In this document: in pieces, positions 30,956-42,935 of the stretch | Layout of the letters: the number at the start of each line of letters is the position of its first letter | Position numbering within the stretch: position 1 is the stretch's first letter | From: Buddleja alternifolia | Lineage: Eukaryota; Streptophyta; Magnoliopsida; Lamiales; Scrophulariaceae | DNA: 64,000 bases | Assembly (NCBI GenBank): GCA_019426215.1 | Contig: CM033393.1 | Coordinates: 26,910,591 to 26,974,590, forward strand | Reading direction: 5' to 3' | Translations under genes and position numbers: made by a program | The notes under the pieces: generated by a model | Seen by the model: the letters and a program-made list of their open reading frames with translations, nothing else | What the model was told of the DNA's origin: nothing | Database searches by the model: none

Positions 30956-32713
30956 GCTATGTTGAAAAGCCAAAGCAACAATGGTCTCCAGATGAGCGTC
31001 GAAGAGCAAATTTGGACAATGTTGGTCGTAATGCTCTATATACTGTCATTGGTGATCACGACAACTTATTCAACAAGGTCAAATCTTGTAAAACTACATA
31101 GGAGATATGGGATAAGTTGGCTACTATTTGTGGTGGTTCAGCACAGATCAAGGAGAACAAGCTTTCCATTGCCAAGGAAAGGTTTAATAGTTTTAAGATG
31201 TTGCCCAGTGAAGCTTTGGAGCAATTGGACATAAGATTTACAGCTCTTGCTACAGAATTAACATCTTTGGGTATGGATTTACAAAATCGGGAAATGGTGG
31301 TCAAAATCTTTAGAGGTCCACCTAGTAGATTTTTGATGAAGACAACAGCAATGAGGAAATCTAGCAATTTGGATCGTTTAAGTCCAGAAGACGCACTTTC
31401 AGTGCTCAAAACATTTGAGTTTGAGTTGAATTCGGCTAGTGATGCAGTGAGCAGTCTGGTGATTGAGTCTGGAGCGTTGATAGCATAAATCAAGGGTAAA
31501 TCGGGTAAAAAGGGAAAGGTTTCAGATATCAGTGAGGATGAGGAACTAGCGCTTCTGAATACATTCAGAAAGTTCTTAAGATAAGAAAAGAAAGGAAATA
31601 GTCCTAAGTATCAAGGACAGAGATCTTATCAAGCTCCTGCTTCAGTACAACAATAGTATCAAGCGCCTCAATATTCTGCACCCTCTCTTTCAGCGCCGAT
31701 TCAGTACCAAGCATCTAATCAACAGAATCTCTCAACGCCTGTGGTCTCAAAACCACAAAATGCAAGGTTAACAAATGAACAAAAGATGAAAATTAATCTT
31801 TGTTATAATTGTAGGAAACTAGGGCACTACCAGGTAAATTGCCCTTATCCAAACGTATCTAAGCCCTCAAGGTAGGATTACGTGGATAGAAACCAATTCA
31901 GGAGCAACCTTCATCAACAAAGTTTGCTAGAGGAATTAGAACCAACGTCCGCACCTGAAGATTTGGAGTCTTCAAATGAGAGTAGTGATGATGATGATGA
32001 GCCAGTGGATGACTCAGCACTTATTTGTCTCATGGCCAGAGATGATGAAGCGTCCCCTGTGGTAAACACTGAATTATCTCATCCTCTTACTTATGATGAA
32101 ATGCTTGACAAAGTAAATGAATACTATAAAGATTGTCAAGATGCCGTCAAGTTATATCAAAATCACTTCAATATCATTTAATCACTCAAAAGTGATAATG
32201 TAATGCTCAAGGCAGAGTTGCAAGTTCAGCAACAATGCATTGAAAAGAACAAATCACTTGAGAGTGACATAACCAACTTGAAAAGTGATCTTGATATAAT
32301 AGTCAAGAGAGAAGCTGAGATGATTGCTAGACTTGCTAAATCAGAGCAGCTCGTCTCATCATTGCCTAAAGCGTCAAGAAAGGTGGACAATGTGACTGAG
32401 GTAACAAGGTTATTTGGTGAAAAGACCGGTTTAGGATGTAATAAATTCGGTAAACAACCAAACAAACCTAATGTTACGGCAAACAACAAAAGAAAGGGTA
32501 TTTTCTATGTTGAGAAAGGTTCAAAAAGTCAAACCTGTTGAGCCAAGCAACAATGGTACGAGGCCAAATGAGAAAGCCAAAGCTGACTTAGGCAAGCGAA
32601 AGACGAAAGAAAATGATTCACAAAGAAAGGCTCATCCAAACGCTCAAAAGGCTAAGGAGAAACCTTCTACCAGTGAATCAAGTGCTAAGCGTCCAGCACC
32701 AAAAGTACAACCC
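30956..32713 (+). pseudogene. Inverted, diverged Sirevirus-like gag fragment
   Basis: The plus-strand translation aligns with the 737-aa Gag from about residue 60 (YVEKPKQQWSPDERRRANLD) to about residue 650. It retains LATICGGSAQIKENKLS, a zinc knuckle CYNCRKLGHYQVNC and the coiled-coil region. At least six in-frame stops are seen, plus a late frameshift. It is opposite in orientation to the rest of the composite and clearly more diverged than A and B are from each other. It abuts the LTR2 end with no intervening base and joins the truncated aORF at about 32713. Confidence 0.88.
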
Positions 32714-34168
32714 TTCGGCATTGATAAGACTTTCTTCATTGTATCCTGGAGGTATGTAGGTCTCTGCGGGCGCTGGAGGCAAATAATCGACTGAGTGATC
32801 GATAGTCTTTAAGGGATCCAGCTTGAAGAAATGTCGATGAATCACACCGTCGTTAGCATCGCTCTGACCTTCTGAGCGTGCCTCTGTTGTACTAGGTAAT
32901 GCAAGCAATGGTTGAGCCCTTGGGATTTCAGGTTCATCAGGCTCGAGATTTGTAGATTCGATGGCAGCTTCATGTGCGATGGCCACAATTTGGGCCATAT
33001 CAACATCCAGATGGACATCAACTGGTGTTTCAAAGGATGATATCGGGACAGCAGCTATGGCTTGATCACTTTGTGTAGCCTTAGAAGAAATGGCAGCAGT
33101 TGGACGCTTACGTCTCTTGAAGATACGCTTCACATTTATACCTTCGGCGGGGAACGCTTGAGTATGTGGAACTGCAGGTTCTTCAAAGTCAATATTTTTG
33201 AGAACCTTTTCCAGATCTTTCCGACTAATGAGGGGTATAGAATCCTCGTCATCTTCATCGCTTTTGATAGGTTGAGCCTTGGGCTTTCGAGGAGCCCGTT
33301 TCTTTGTGACAGTGGGACGCTTCACATTACGTTTGGCTTTCTCCTGATCTGGACGCTCAGCCTCCTCATCTGACGCTGCTCGGACAACTTGGCGCTCAGA
33401 GAGAGGCTTAGCAGCACCTCCAACTTTGGGTGGATTGAAGAGATTATTGATGATTCTTGGCCCATAGAACTTATGCTTGGCCACGGTGACTCCTGCTGAA
33501 GAGGTGCACTCTGCTCGAAAAATTAGATCACTTAAAACTAGACCATAAGGTCTGTTTGAAGTGCGTAGACTGTCTCTGAACCTGCTGAATATATAGGCGC
33601 TCCAGTTGATTTTTATCTTGAGTAGGATGGCAGTCATCATCTGGAACTGGGTTGGGTTGATTTTGTCGAAGGTTCCCACTCTGCATTCTATGTATTTACT
33701 GCAGAAATCAGCCAAGACTCGATACCTGTTCACTATATCTTTCTTCTCAAAGTACGGTTTGTATGGAACATCATCGTAAGCGCTAATCTGAGTCCAGACT
33801 TCTTGAATTTGTTCTTCAGTGATAGTGTCTAAAGTGGCTCCAGCATTAGGTAGAGAGAAATTCTGGGCAATAGAGGCCGCAGAGAGAGTGAACGTCTTTG
33901 ATTCCTTCTTGGAGACAGGAAACAAACAAGTGATGGAAGTCTCATCGTCAGACAGTCGAGCATTTCTCCAGAAAAATTCTAGTTCTTCAGGAAACATATA
34001 CGAGTATTTCGTGAGAAATTTCTGAAGCCCAGCCTCTGCTACAGAATCCATCATTTCCGTTAAATCAATTTGGGAGTTTTCATAGAGAAACTTCCAATCA
34101 ACTATAAGGCCTTCAGTGACCTTAACAACAACTTCAGTGGTTCCAGCGGTAGCTTTCTTGGGTGCCAT
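32714..34168 (-). pseudogene. Accessory ORF with intact N-terminus, 3'-truncated (region B)
   Basis: Probable start MAPKKATAGTTEVVV at 34168; the frame is open to 34285 but the upstream residues look like 5' leader. About 485 residues match the fusion in region A nearly perfectly up to NEESLINAE. The frame then runs about 12 codons into the inverted gag fragment and stops at 32678. About 770 C-terminal residues, including the coiled coil, are missing. This copy shows the original arrangement: a separate ORF about 1.1 kb after the RNase H stop. Confidence 0.82.
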
Positions 34169-35270
34169 TAGTGAGAAGTAGACAGAGATTACGAATGAAA
34201 ATTTTTGTTTTTGAAAAAGAGAGAGACTTTTTCTTGCACGAATGTAATAGAGTATAAGAGTGTTTGTGTTCTGCAGAAACTTCAATTTGAATGTTCTGTG
34301 TGTTTGAAGTTTGAGATGTTGACACGTGGAGAAATATAAATCTCAGCCATTAAAATATAACTGTGGACGTGAATTTAGATTAAATAGGCACGGTTTCTTT
34401 TAGTAACTGCCACATATACTATTTTGAAGTCCGATTAAAAGTTTGAAACAGAGACTTTTGATATACTGAGGGTGATACGTGTGTCCATGAAAAGCGGATA
34501 CGTTCTTTATGAAAACTGTTCGGGAACCATAATTTTGAACAACTATTCAAATGCCCGCCAAAAATTTGTTAAAGCGTCCGGACCTATTCAGAATGACGCT
34601 TGAAACAATTCAGTGTTATGTGGACGCTTGAGGATCTTGAGGATCTCTTTCAAGTAACATTTTGTGCTTTAGCGGTCATTGTAATATATAGAATTATTCC
34701 TTTCAGGGTGTATATGAGGACACAGTTTCCCAGTACTTATCATTATGTCTTGGTAGTAGTGTTTTACTTTTGGTTTAAAATATTCAGCGCTGGTTGTATT
34801 CGTCTAAGATACATGGTAGTCGTACTGACGCGTGTACATGTGCTGAACCATCTTTGAAAAACGTGATGAGTACCCATGGGTTTTCTTGAGCGAAAGGTGA
34901 GGAATGTCAAGTCAGCATTAATTTCATTGATTGACTAATCCACTTTCTCGTTTTAGCGTAGGGTAATGTACGCTTGCTTTTAAAGGGTCTTTTTACTAAC
35001 TGCTTTAGCCGGGAATAAAGCTAAGCGTTTAGTTTATTTTGAAAGAAGTGCAGACGCTAAGACAGATTTGTGTAATAAGCGTCAAAAGGATTTAAGTGTA
35101 TGGTGCTAAGTGCGTATGACCGATGCAAGGGAAAACATTTTTGGTCATATTCACTTAGGTATAGTTAGCTCTTTTAAGGTTCCCTCTATGTAGGTTCCCC
35201 ATAAATTACATAACATACAGTGAATTCCCCCTAAATTTCATGCCTAACAAAAGTATGATGTTTTGAATGA
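34169..35270 (-). other. Noncoding spacer between RNase H and aORF (region B)
   Basis: About 1.1 kb without a coding frame, dense in AGCGY/RCGCT words (for example tgacgcttg near 34595, gtggacgcttg near 34622, gtacgcttgc near 34968, cagacgctaag near 35051). A weak splice-acceptor-like ctgcag lies at 34271-34276, upstream of the aORF start. Region A has lost this spacer. It probably holds the signals for aORF expression, but none can be proven from the sequence. Confidence 0.55.
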
Positions 35271-37463
35271 TTAAGCATTTAGATCAATCATACCTAGTTC
35301 ACTTCTTAAAGTGAGAAAACGTTGTTCGTTAAGCGCTTTGGTGAAGATATCTGCCAGTTGCTTTTCTGTACCAATGAAGTGCATGGAGATATCCTTCTTT
35401 TGAACGTGGTCACGTAGAAAGTGATAGCGAATGTCAATGTGTTTGGTTCTAGAGTGAAGAACTGGATTTTGAGTCATTGCTAAGGCGCTTTGATTGTCAC
35501 AATGGATAGGAGTTGGATCTAGGATTATTCCATAATCTCTAAGTTGTTGCCTCATCCAAAGGATCTGTGCACAACAGCTTCCAGCGGCTACATACTCAGC
35601 CTCAGCGGTGGAAGTAGCGATGGACTGTTGCTTCTTACTATGCCATGAAATTAGTCTATCACCTAGAAATTGACATGTTCCACTAGTACTTTTTCTATCT
35701 ATTTTGCATCCTGCAAAATCTGCATCTGAATAACCAATTAGTTCAAAAGGAGAATCCCTAGGATACCATAAGCCCACATTTTGTGTGCCTTTTAGGTACT
35801 TAAGGATTCTTTTAGCAGCAATTAAGTGTGATTCTCTAGGATCAGCTTGAAATCGTGCACACATGCATACTGAGAACATAATATCAGGTCTACTAGCTAT
35901 AAGATAAGGAAGTGATCCAATAATACCTCTATAGTTAGTGATATCAATTTTCTTTCCATTATCATCTCTATCTAGCTTAAGCGTTTGGCTCATTGGAATT
36001 TTGGAAGGTGATGCATTTTTCATACCAAATTTCTTGATCATATCTCTAGTATATTTAGTTTGATTTATGAATATGCCATTAGGGAGTTGTTTAACTTGTA
36101 ATCCTAGGAAGAAAGTTAATTCACCCATCATGCTCATTTCAAATTGATCTTGCATCATCTTCGAAAATTTCTCACATAGACACTTATTGGTAGATCCAAA
36201 TATAATATCATCAACATAAATTTGAACTAGGAGAATATCTCCATTATGGGTAATTTTGAATAACGTTGTGTCAACGCTGCCTTTTGAAAAGCCTTTACCT
36301 ATAAGGCAGATAGAAAGAGTGTCATACCATGCTCGTGGTGCTTGTTTAAGACCATAGAGTGCCTTGTCCAATTTATAAACCATGCTTTTCCCATGGTTGT
36401 TGATGAATCCTGGTGGTTGCTCCACATATACTTCTTCTTGGAGTTTACCATTCAGAAATGCACTCTTTACGTCCATTTGATACACTGTAAATTTGTTAAA
36501 TGCTGCAAACGCTAGAAACATGCGGATTGCTTCAAGACGGGCAACTGGAGCGTATGTTTCATCAAAGTCGATGCCCTCTTCTTGACAGTATCCCTGAACT
36601 ACGAGTCTGGCTTTGTTTCTAATCACAATCCCATTCTCATCCATTTTGTTTCTATAGACCCATCTAGTTCCAATGACCCCTTGGTGGGTTGGTCTTGGTA
36701 CTAGCGTCCATACCTTATTTCTTTCAAATTGGTTTAGCTCTTCTTGCATGGCTTCTATCCAACTTGGATCGTTAATCGCTTCATCCACTTTCTTTGGTTC
36801 CATTTGAGATAGGAAGCTTGCAAACATGGCCTTATTTATTGTAGCGGCTCTTGTTCTAACGGGTGCTCCAATATCTCCAATAATTAGTTCTGGTGGATGG
36901 TCTCTGAGCCATTTTCTGTCTGGTTGGAACGAGTTAAGAGATTGATCTAACGTTTGATTAAACTTTGTAGGCGCTTGACCAATTCCTTGCGTAGGCGCTT
37001 CAGTGTTTATAGTTTGAATTTGCTCTTGATGAACATTCCCTTCATGATCATCAGCGTTTCTTGCAATGTCATCGTTGATGTCTTTACGAGTAGTCTTAGG
37101 ATTAGGAACAATGATTTCATTATCTTCATCAATATCACTATCATCACACAGATTGATTTGTGACGCTTGTTGAGATAAATCTTCAATTCCTGCATCATTA
37201 ATATTAACCTTACTCGGTTCTTGGTTAGCATCATCAAACACAACATGAATGGATTCTTCAACCTTCGATTTGACCTTATTTATGATGCGAAAGCTCTTTC
37301 CATTTTTGGCGTAACCTAGAAAGATTCCTTCATCTGCTTTAGGATCAAATGTCTTTAGGCTTTGGGAACCATTGTTATGAATGAAACATTTTGAACCAAA
37401 TACATGAAAGTATGAAACATTCGGCTTACGTCCCTTCCATAACTCATATGGAGTTCTTTTCAT
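35271..37463 (-). CDS. pol: RT-RNase H, region B, ending at its native stop
   Basis: A 730-codon frame starting inside the integrase C-terminal region ([22 protein letters not shown]) with complete RT (YVDD near residue 416) and RNase H. It ends [12 protein letters not shown]. It is nearly identical to region A but keeps the stop codon that A lost. A 1-nt T insertion at about 37452-37460 separates it from the integrase core; otherwise pol would be one continuous frame from 38523. Confidence 0.9.
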   Translation of the reverse strand: MKRTPYELWKGRKPNVSYFHVFGSKCFIHNNGSQSLKTFDPKADEGIFLGYAKNGKSFRIINKVKSKVEESIHVVFDDANQEPSKVNINDAGIEDLSQQASQINLCDDSDIDEDNEIIVPNPKTTRKDINDDIARNADDHEGNVHQEQIQTINTEAPTQGIGQAPTKFNQTLDQSLNSFQPDRKWLRDHPPELIIGDIGAPVRTRAATINKAMFASFLSQMEPKKVDEAINDPSWIEAMQEELNQFERNKVWTLVPRPTHQGVIGTRWVYRNKMDENGIVIRNKARLVVQGYCQEEGIDFDETYAPVARLEAIRMFLAFAAFNKFTVYQMDVKSAFLNGKLQEEVYVEQPPGFINNHGKSMVYKLDKALYGLKQAPRAWYDTLSICLIGKGFSKGSVDTTLFKITHNGDILLVQIYVDDIIFGSTNKCLCEKFSKMMQDQFEMSMMGELTFFLGLQVKQLPNGIFINQTKYTRDMIKKFGMKNASPSKIPMSQTLKLDRDDNGKKIDITNYRGIIGSLPYLIASRPDIMFSVCMCARFQADPRESHLIAAKRILKYLKGTQNVGLWYPRDSPFELIGYSDADFAGCKIDRKSTSGTCQFLGDRLISWHSKKQQSIATSTAEAEYVAAGSCCAQILWMRQQLRDYGIILDPTPIHCDNQSALAMTQNPVLHSRTKHIDIRYHFLRDHVQKKDISMHFIGTEKQLADIFTKALNEQRFLTLRSELGMIDLNA

Positions 37464-38523
37464 GTTGCTTGTTGATCATACACCGGTTCTGAGTGTAGCA
37501 AGCAGTGTTGATAGCTTCGGCCCACAACCTTTGAGGCAGCTTAGACTCGGCTAACATAGTCCTAGCGGCTTCTTTAAGCGTTCTGTTCCGTCGTTCAGCA
37601 ACTCCATTTTGTTGAGGTGTTCTAGGTGCTGAATACTCATGAAGTATTCCAAAGTCTTTACAAAATTTCTCAACAATATGGTTAGTAAATTCAGTTCCTC
37701 TATCACTTCTAATTCTTGTTACTTTTAGATCTTTTGAGTTTTGTAGTTGACGAATTAGAGAGGTGAGCTTGGCACTAGTTTCATCTTTAGATGCTAGAAA
37801 TTCTACCCATGTATAGCGTGAAAAATCATCAACTATTACTAGTGAATACTTTTTACCACTAACGCTCATGATTTGAATAGGACCAAACAAATCTAAATGT
37901 AGTAATTCAAGTATTCGAGAGGTCGATAGATGAAGCTTCTTCTTAAAGGATGATTTAACTTGTTTACCCATTTGACAGGCATCACATAATCGATCTTTAT
38001 TAAAGGAACCTTTAGGTAATCCCTCTACGAGATTTAGAGATATTAATTGAGAGATTGTTTTGAAATTGAGGTGATTCATTTTTCTGTGCCATAACCAACC
38101 TAATTCGTTTTGATTCTTAGCTACGAAACATGTAGGGTTGTTATCTAATGTTGAATCCCAATCTACTAAGTATACATTGTTTGTTCTTCTTCCTTTTAAT
38201 TTAGTAGATCTTGTCTTAACATCGATTATCTCGCACAAGTCACTAGAAAATTTAATTTCAAAGCCTTTATCACAGAATTGACTTATGCTTAGGAGATTAT
38301 GTTTAAGACCCTCAACATAGTATACATCATTGATCATGATGTTCCCCCTATGCATGATACCTATACCTTTAGTTTTACCTTTAGAATTATCACCGAATAT
38401 AACTTGAGGACCATTGGTTGCACGATAGTTGATCAAGAGATCCTTTGATCCAGTCATGTGTCTCGATGATCCACTATCTATGTACCATACTAAAGCGTCG
38501 GTGTTGGCTCTAGGTACCTGCAT
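37444..38523 (-). CDS. pol: Protease-integrase part of pol, region B
   Basis: 359 codons from [20 protein letters not shown]. It contains the protease DSG, the HHCC zinc finger ([12 protein letters not shown]) and the complete integrase core ([42 protein letters not shown]). It is open where region A has a TAG. It leaves frame at [10 protein letters not shown] because of a 1-nt insertion. The start ATG overlaps an in-frame TGA and lies shortly after the Gag stop. Confidence 0.9.
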   Translation of the reverse strand: MQVPRANTDALVWYIDSGSSRHMTGSKDLLINYRATNGPQVIFGDNSKGKTKGIGIMHRGNIMINDVYYVEGLKHNLLSISQFCDKGFEIKFSSDLCEIIDVKTRSTKLKGRRTNNVYLVDWDSTLDNNPTCFVAKNQNELGWLWHRKMNHLNFKTISQLISLNLVEGLPKGSFNKDRLCDACQMGKQVKSSFKKKLHLSTSRILELLHLDLFGPIQIMSVSGKKYSLVIVDDFSRYTWVEFLASKDETSAKLTSLIRQLQNSKDLKVTRIRSDRGTEFTNHIVEKFCKDFGILHEYSAPRTPQQNGVAERRNRTLKEAARTMLAESKLPQRLWAEAINTACYTQNRCMINKQHEKNSI

Positions 38524-38537
38524 TCAAAAGGGCAGAT

Positions 38538-40750
38538 CTAATTTCCTTTAGGTACCCATTTTGTTTTGGGTCCTTCTTTGTTAGTGACGTGAATTAGATT
38601 TTTCGGAACCCATATTTGCCTTGTCTTCACTATGGGAGAAAGATTGACCTTCTTGGGTTTCGTTTTGAGTTGCATACTTTTTCTAGATGTATAGAAATAT
38701 CCTTGATTATAGTAATAATCATAATCGTAATCATAATTATCATAGTGTTGATAATATGAACTGGATTGTTTTGGATATAGACGTTTGATTCTGTTTGGTA
38801 CTGGCTTAGGATGCACTTTTGGTGCGGGACGCTTAACGTTTGATTCACTGGCAGAAAATATTTCCTTAGCTTTTTGAGCGTTTGGATATATTTTCTTTTG
38901 TGAGACATTCGCTTTGGTCTTTCCTTTGCCTGAGTCAGTGTTGACTTTATCATTAGCTTTTGTACCAGTATTTGTTGATTCGTTCAGCGTTTGTCTGATC
39001 GAACTTTCTTTAACAAAGATTACACCTTTTCCTTTGTTGATTGTTGCAACATTGGACGCTTTGGCTTTATAACTAAATTTATCAAAACCTAGACCGGTCT
39101 TTTCACCAAATGCCCTGGTTACTTTAGTCACATTATCTAGCGTTCTAGACGCTTTTGATAATGAAGAGATAAGCTGCTCTGATTTGGCAAGTTTAGCGAC
39201 CATTTCAGCTTCTCTTTTGACTATTATATCAAGATCACCTTTTAGCTGAGTAATTTCACTCTCGAGTGATTGGTTTTTCTCAATGCACTGTTGCTGAATT
39301 TGCAACTCTGCTTTGAGCGTTAAGTTATCACTTCTGAGTGCTGAAATAATATGATGGTGATTTTGGAATAATTGGGTGGCATCTTGACAATCTGTATAAT
39401 ATTCCTTTACTTTGTCAAGTAATTCATCATAAGAGAGAGGATGATACAGATCAGTGGTTACCTCAGATGGTACGTCGTTAGATGCTTCATTTTCTCTTGC
39501 CATGAGACAAATGAATGCTGAGTCCTTTGATGGTTCATCATCGCTGCTTTCATCTGATGATTCCAAGTCCTCTTCAGGCGTATAGAGAGGTTCTGATTCT
39601 GCTAGCAAGCCTTGTTGTCTCAGGTTGCTCCTGAATTGGTTTCTATCCGTGTGATCTTGCTTTGTAGGTTTAGACACATTTGGATATGGGCAATTAACTT
39701 GGAAATGCCCTGGTCTCCTGCAGTTGTAACAAAGATTGGTCTTCATCTTTTGTTCGTTTGTTAATCTTGTGGATCGTTGGTTTAACGCTGCAGGCGCTGA
39801 GAGATCTTGCTGAGAAGGAGTTTGATATTGAATTGGCGCTAGGGAGGAGGACGCAGGATAGTGAGGCGCTTGATATTGTGGTTGTATTTGAGGAAGCGCT
39901 TGATATGAACTTTGTCCTGGGTGCTTAGGACTGTTTCCCTTCTTTTCATATTTCAGGAATTTCCTGAATCTATTTAGAAGCGCCAGTTCTTCTTCCTCAC
40001 TTATATCCGAACCTTTTTCTTTGATAGGTTTTCCTTTGATTGATGCCATTAGCGCTCCAGATTCGATCACTGGATTACTTACTGCATCACTGGCCGAATT
40101 CAGCTCAAACTCAAATGCTTTGAGTTCTGAAAAAGCATCTTCTGGAGTTAGGCTGTCCAGATTGTTTGATTCTCTCATTGCAGTTGTTTTATCAGGAATC
40201 TGCTTGGAAGACTTCTAAAGATTTTGACCACTGTTTCTCGATTTTGTAGCTCCATACCCAGAGATGTTAGTTCAGTGACAAGGGCTGTAAACCTCATGTC
40301 TAATTGCTCTAGCGTCTCATTAGGTAGCATCTTGAAGCCGTTGAATTTTTCTTTGGCAATTGATAATTTGTTTTCCTTTATTTGTGCTGAGCCACCACAA
40401 ATAGTAGCCAACTTATCCCAAATTTCTTTAGTTGTATTGCATGATTTGACTTTGTTGAATAAGTTGTCATTGTCACCAATGGCTGTGTATAATGCATTCC
40501 GACCGACATTGTCTAGATTGGCTCGTCGACGCTCATCGGTGGACCATTCTTGTTTGGGCTTCTCCACATAACCATCAGGTGTTTCTCCTGTGGCTTCGGG
40601 CGCTCTGGTGATAACTTTGTATATTTTGATTGGCCCATCTGAAATGATATCACACATTTCATCATCACATGAACACAAATAAGTAAACGCTTTGACCTTC
40701 CAAGAGTCATAATTTGACTCGGTCAACTTGGGAACTTTAGAGAATGCCAT
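38538..40750 (-). pseudogene. gag: Sirevirus-like gag, region B, one frameshift
   Basis: Two frames (40175-40750 and 38538-40178) together match the 737-aa Gag of region A almost residue for residue. They are separated by one missing base near 40190 (gttttatcagg, where region A has gttttcatcagg). Capsid domain, zinc knuckle CYNCRRPGHFQVNC, coiled coil and GPKTKWVPKGN end are all present. A recent single-base loss has disabled it. Confidence 0.92.
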
Positions 40751-40843
40751 GAAGAATTTAAAGTAATTTTAAAGCGACTATATAAAAAAAATGGATCTGA
40801 ACAAGCAGTTACGCTTGGAAACGCTTAGGTTTCAACTTCAACC

Positions 40844-40855
40844 GCTCTGATACCA
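40844..40855 (-). promoter_or_regulatory. Primer-binding site, initiator tRNA-Met (region B)
   Basis: The minus-strand reading TGGTATCAGAGC lies 2 nt inside LTR3 and is identical to the region A site. The LTR/PBS hairpin is at 40850-40876. Confidence 0.93.
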
Positions 40856-40857
40856 CT

Positions 40858-42619
40858 TGTTGGTCCCAAGTGGTATACGAAAGGGTCTAGAAGGGGGGGG
40901 GGGTTGAATAGACCCTGAAGTCTTTTTCGACTTCTTAAAAATTCGTATCACTTTGAAGTATTTGAACGCTTGACAAGTTTAAGCGCTGGATGTGGCGCTT
41001 GAGAAACGTTAACTTAGACTCGGTGATTTCAACGCTTACCAAAGTAGGGCAGAGTTTAGTCACTAAATCAGAGTTAGCACAGCGGAAGTATTTTATAGCT
41101 TAGCGTTCGGTTAATTAATCGAAAGTAGTCGCTTAGTTGTTTTAAGACTTTATCAGAATGTATGCAGTATGAATAGTAAAGCAGTAAAACAATGAATGCT
41201 TAAAGAGGTAAATGACACAAGATATTTGTAAGGTTCACTGGGTGATGTAATCCCAGTTACGTCCTTCTTCTCCTTTTATCAGGGAGGTTTTTCCACTATG
41301 ATGATTATCGAAGAGTCACACAGAGACTTCTACAAGATAGAGGGAGATTGGATATGATCTTGGAACTCCTTGGTCACACAGATTTCAGCTCCACTAAAGA
41401 TCTTCTATCCCCTTGCTTCTTTCACTCAGAAATGGTGCAAGTTACTCTTGATCTCGGAACTCCTTGGTCACACAGATTTCAGCTCCAATAGAGATCAATT
41501 TCAACAAGCTTCTTTTACACAAAAATATTGCTTGCAAGTCAACCAGCTTTCTCACTCAGATGAAAGGTGTTGATGGTTTTGGTCACGGGTTTGTTTGTTT
41601 TTGGAAAGTTCAAACAACTTGGGGATATCTCAATGGTAGTATAGGTTCTTCTTAAAAAGAGATTTGAGATATGGATGACTGTGTCTGGAATATTTGTGAA
41701 AAGCTTATATGGATATTTGGCTATGATTTTCAGTAAGCTTTTCTTTCAACAAAGTAGGTATTTTTGTGTGTGTCTATCACTTTTCTTGTTTGTTGAAAGA
41801 GCTATTTATAAGGTATTGGTGGTTTTTGTCCGTTTGACATGGTTGGAGTCTCGTTTCCCCAAACATTCCTTGAGTTCAGACATTTCTAACTTTGGGTATA
41901 TTTAATTGGTTAGGCATGGTCTTGGTTTCATAAATCTGACAGTCTAGGTCAAAGATATGGCTTGCCCATAAGTTATAGTGCTTATATTTTAATAGCACTT
42001 ATCCGACTTTTAATGCATCTTGTCTTATTTCCGTTGGAAATAATTCGTCCGTTTGATTCATGCATTTTTAAGTCTTTGGATGGTTTTGGGTTTGAGTTTT
42101 TCAGGTTACGTTCTTTGTAGGTTGTGTTGGTTTAACCTTTTTGGACGCTTGCTGAAGAGAATAGTTATTCTCGTGTATTGGACAGACGCTTGGACTGATC
42201 CTGACTTTCTTTTCTTTATTTCAGACGCTTACTCTTCAATCTTGTCTTGATGGTCTCACTGAGAATTCCGTCATTTTACTTGATGTTGAGTATTCGGCCT
42301 GAGTTATCCATTCGTAGTTTGAGCACTGGGATAATCCCTAAAGCGTTTGACGGACGCTTCGAGATATCTTTATCCATTGTAGCTTTAGACGCTTGATCTT
42401 CACCTTCATCACTTGGTAGACTCACCCAGAATTTTCCTAAGTGTTTTAGTGTCACATACTTAGTCTAAAGAATTCTACAAAGATAAATACTATAAGCCTA
42501 AGATAAATAAGCTTTCAGGTACTTATACATAACATTCTATGAAAGCTTTTACACTTTTCGGGGTCTAACAGGAAGTCCTATTTGTCATCATCAAAACATC
42601 TAATATGAAATTCCTAACA
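40858..42619 (-). repeat. LTR3, 5' LTR of region B, 1762 bp
   Basis: Plus-strand ends are 'tgttggtccc' and 'attcctaaca', with an 11-G run at 40893-40903. It is followed directly by the TATTG duplication. Private changes include cttcgagat and gctttagac near 42358-42390. Confidence 0.93.
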
Positions 42620-42624
42620 TATTG
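42620..42624. repeat. Right TSD (TATTG) of Sirevirus-like composite
   Basis: Matches 17893-17897. Confidence 0.85.
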
Positions 42625-42935
42625 TTTAAATTTGATTAATTACATCCATAGATCTAAAAGATATCAACAGTCCATATTAAACATATTATATTTAATTATT
42701 TATTTTATTTAAAAACATATTTTATATATAAATATATAATTTTTAATTTATAAAGATATATTAATAATATATATATACACATAAGTATATGTATGTATAT
42801 ATGTATGTATACTTGCAACATTATACCCACACCACCACTCATCCTCACGTCGGGCAGCCGCCATGTTTAGCCATAGTCGCCTTCTACAACACCGTGCCGT
42901 CGCCGCCCTCTACGGTGTCGTCGTCGTCGCTGTGA
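42625..42935. other. AT-rich flank and short GC-rich segment
   Basis: An AT-rich stretch with (AT)n and (GTAT)n-like tracts (about 42710-42815) is followed by about 100 bp of GC-rich sequence (ccgtcgccgcc, gtcgtcgtcgtcg). That segment ends 'tttgcag' directly before copia gag coding sequence. No gene was recognised. The 5' LTR and first gag codons of the outer copia element are missing or unrecognisable here. Confidence 0.45.

Larger units (their letters stand above)
17898..42619 (-). mobile_element. Sirevirus-like Ty1/copia tandem composite (LTR-A-LTR-B-LTR)
   Basis: Three near-identical LTRs of 1763, 1760 and 1762 bp alternate with two internal regions, all on the minus strand. Region A is 29195 to 19661 and region B is 40857 to 30956. 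Only the outer ends carry a TSD. The Sirevirus (Maximus/SIRE) assignment rests on the initiator tRNA-Met PBS, the long Gag with a WVPK-rich C-terminus, copia domain order and a large ORF downstream of RNase H. The lineage call is inferred from these features, not from a phylogeny. High LTR identity indicates a recent insertion. Confidence 0.88.
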
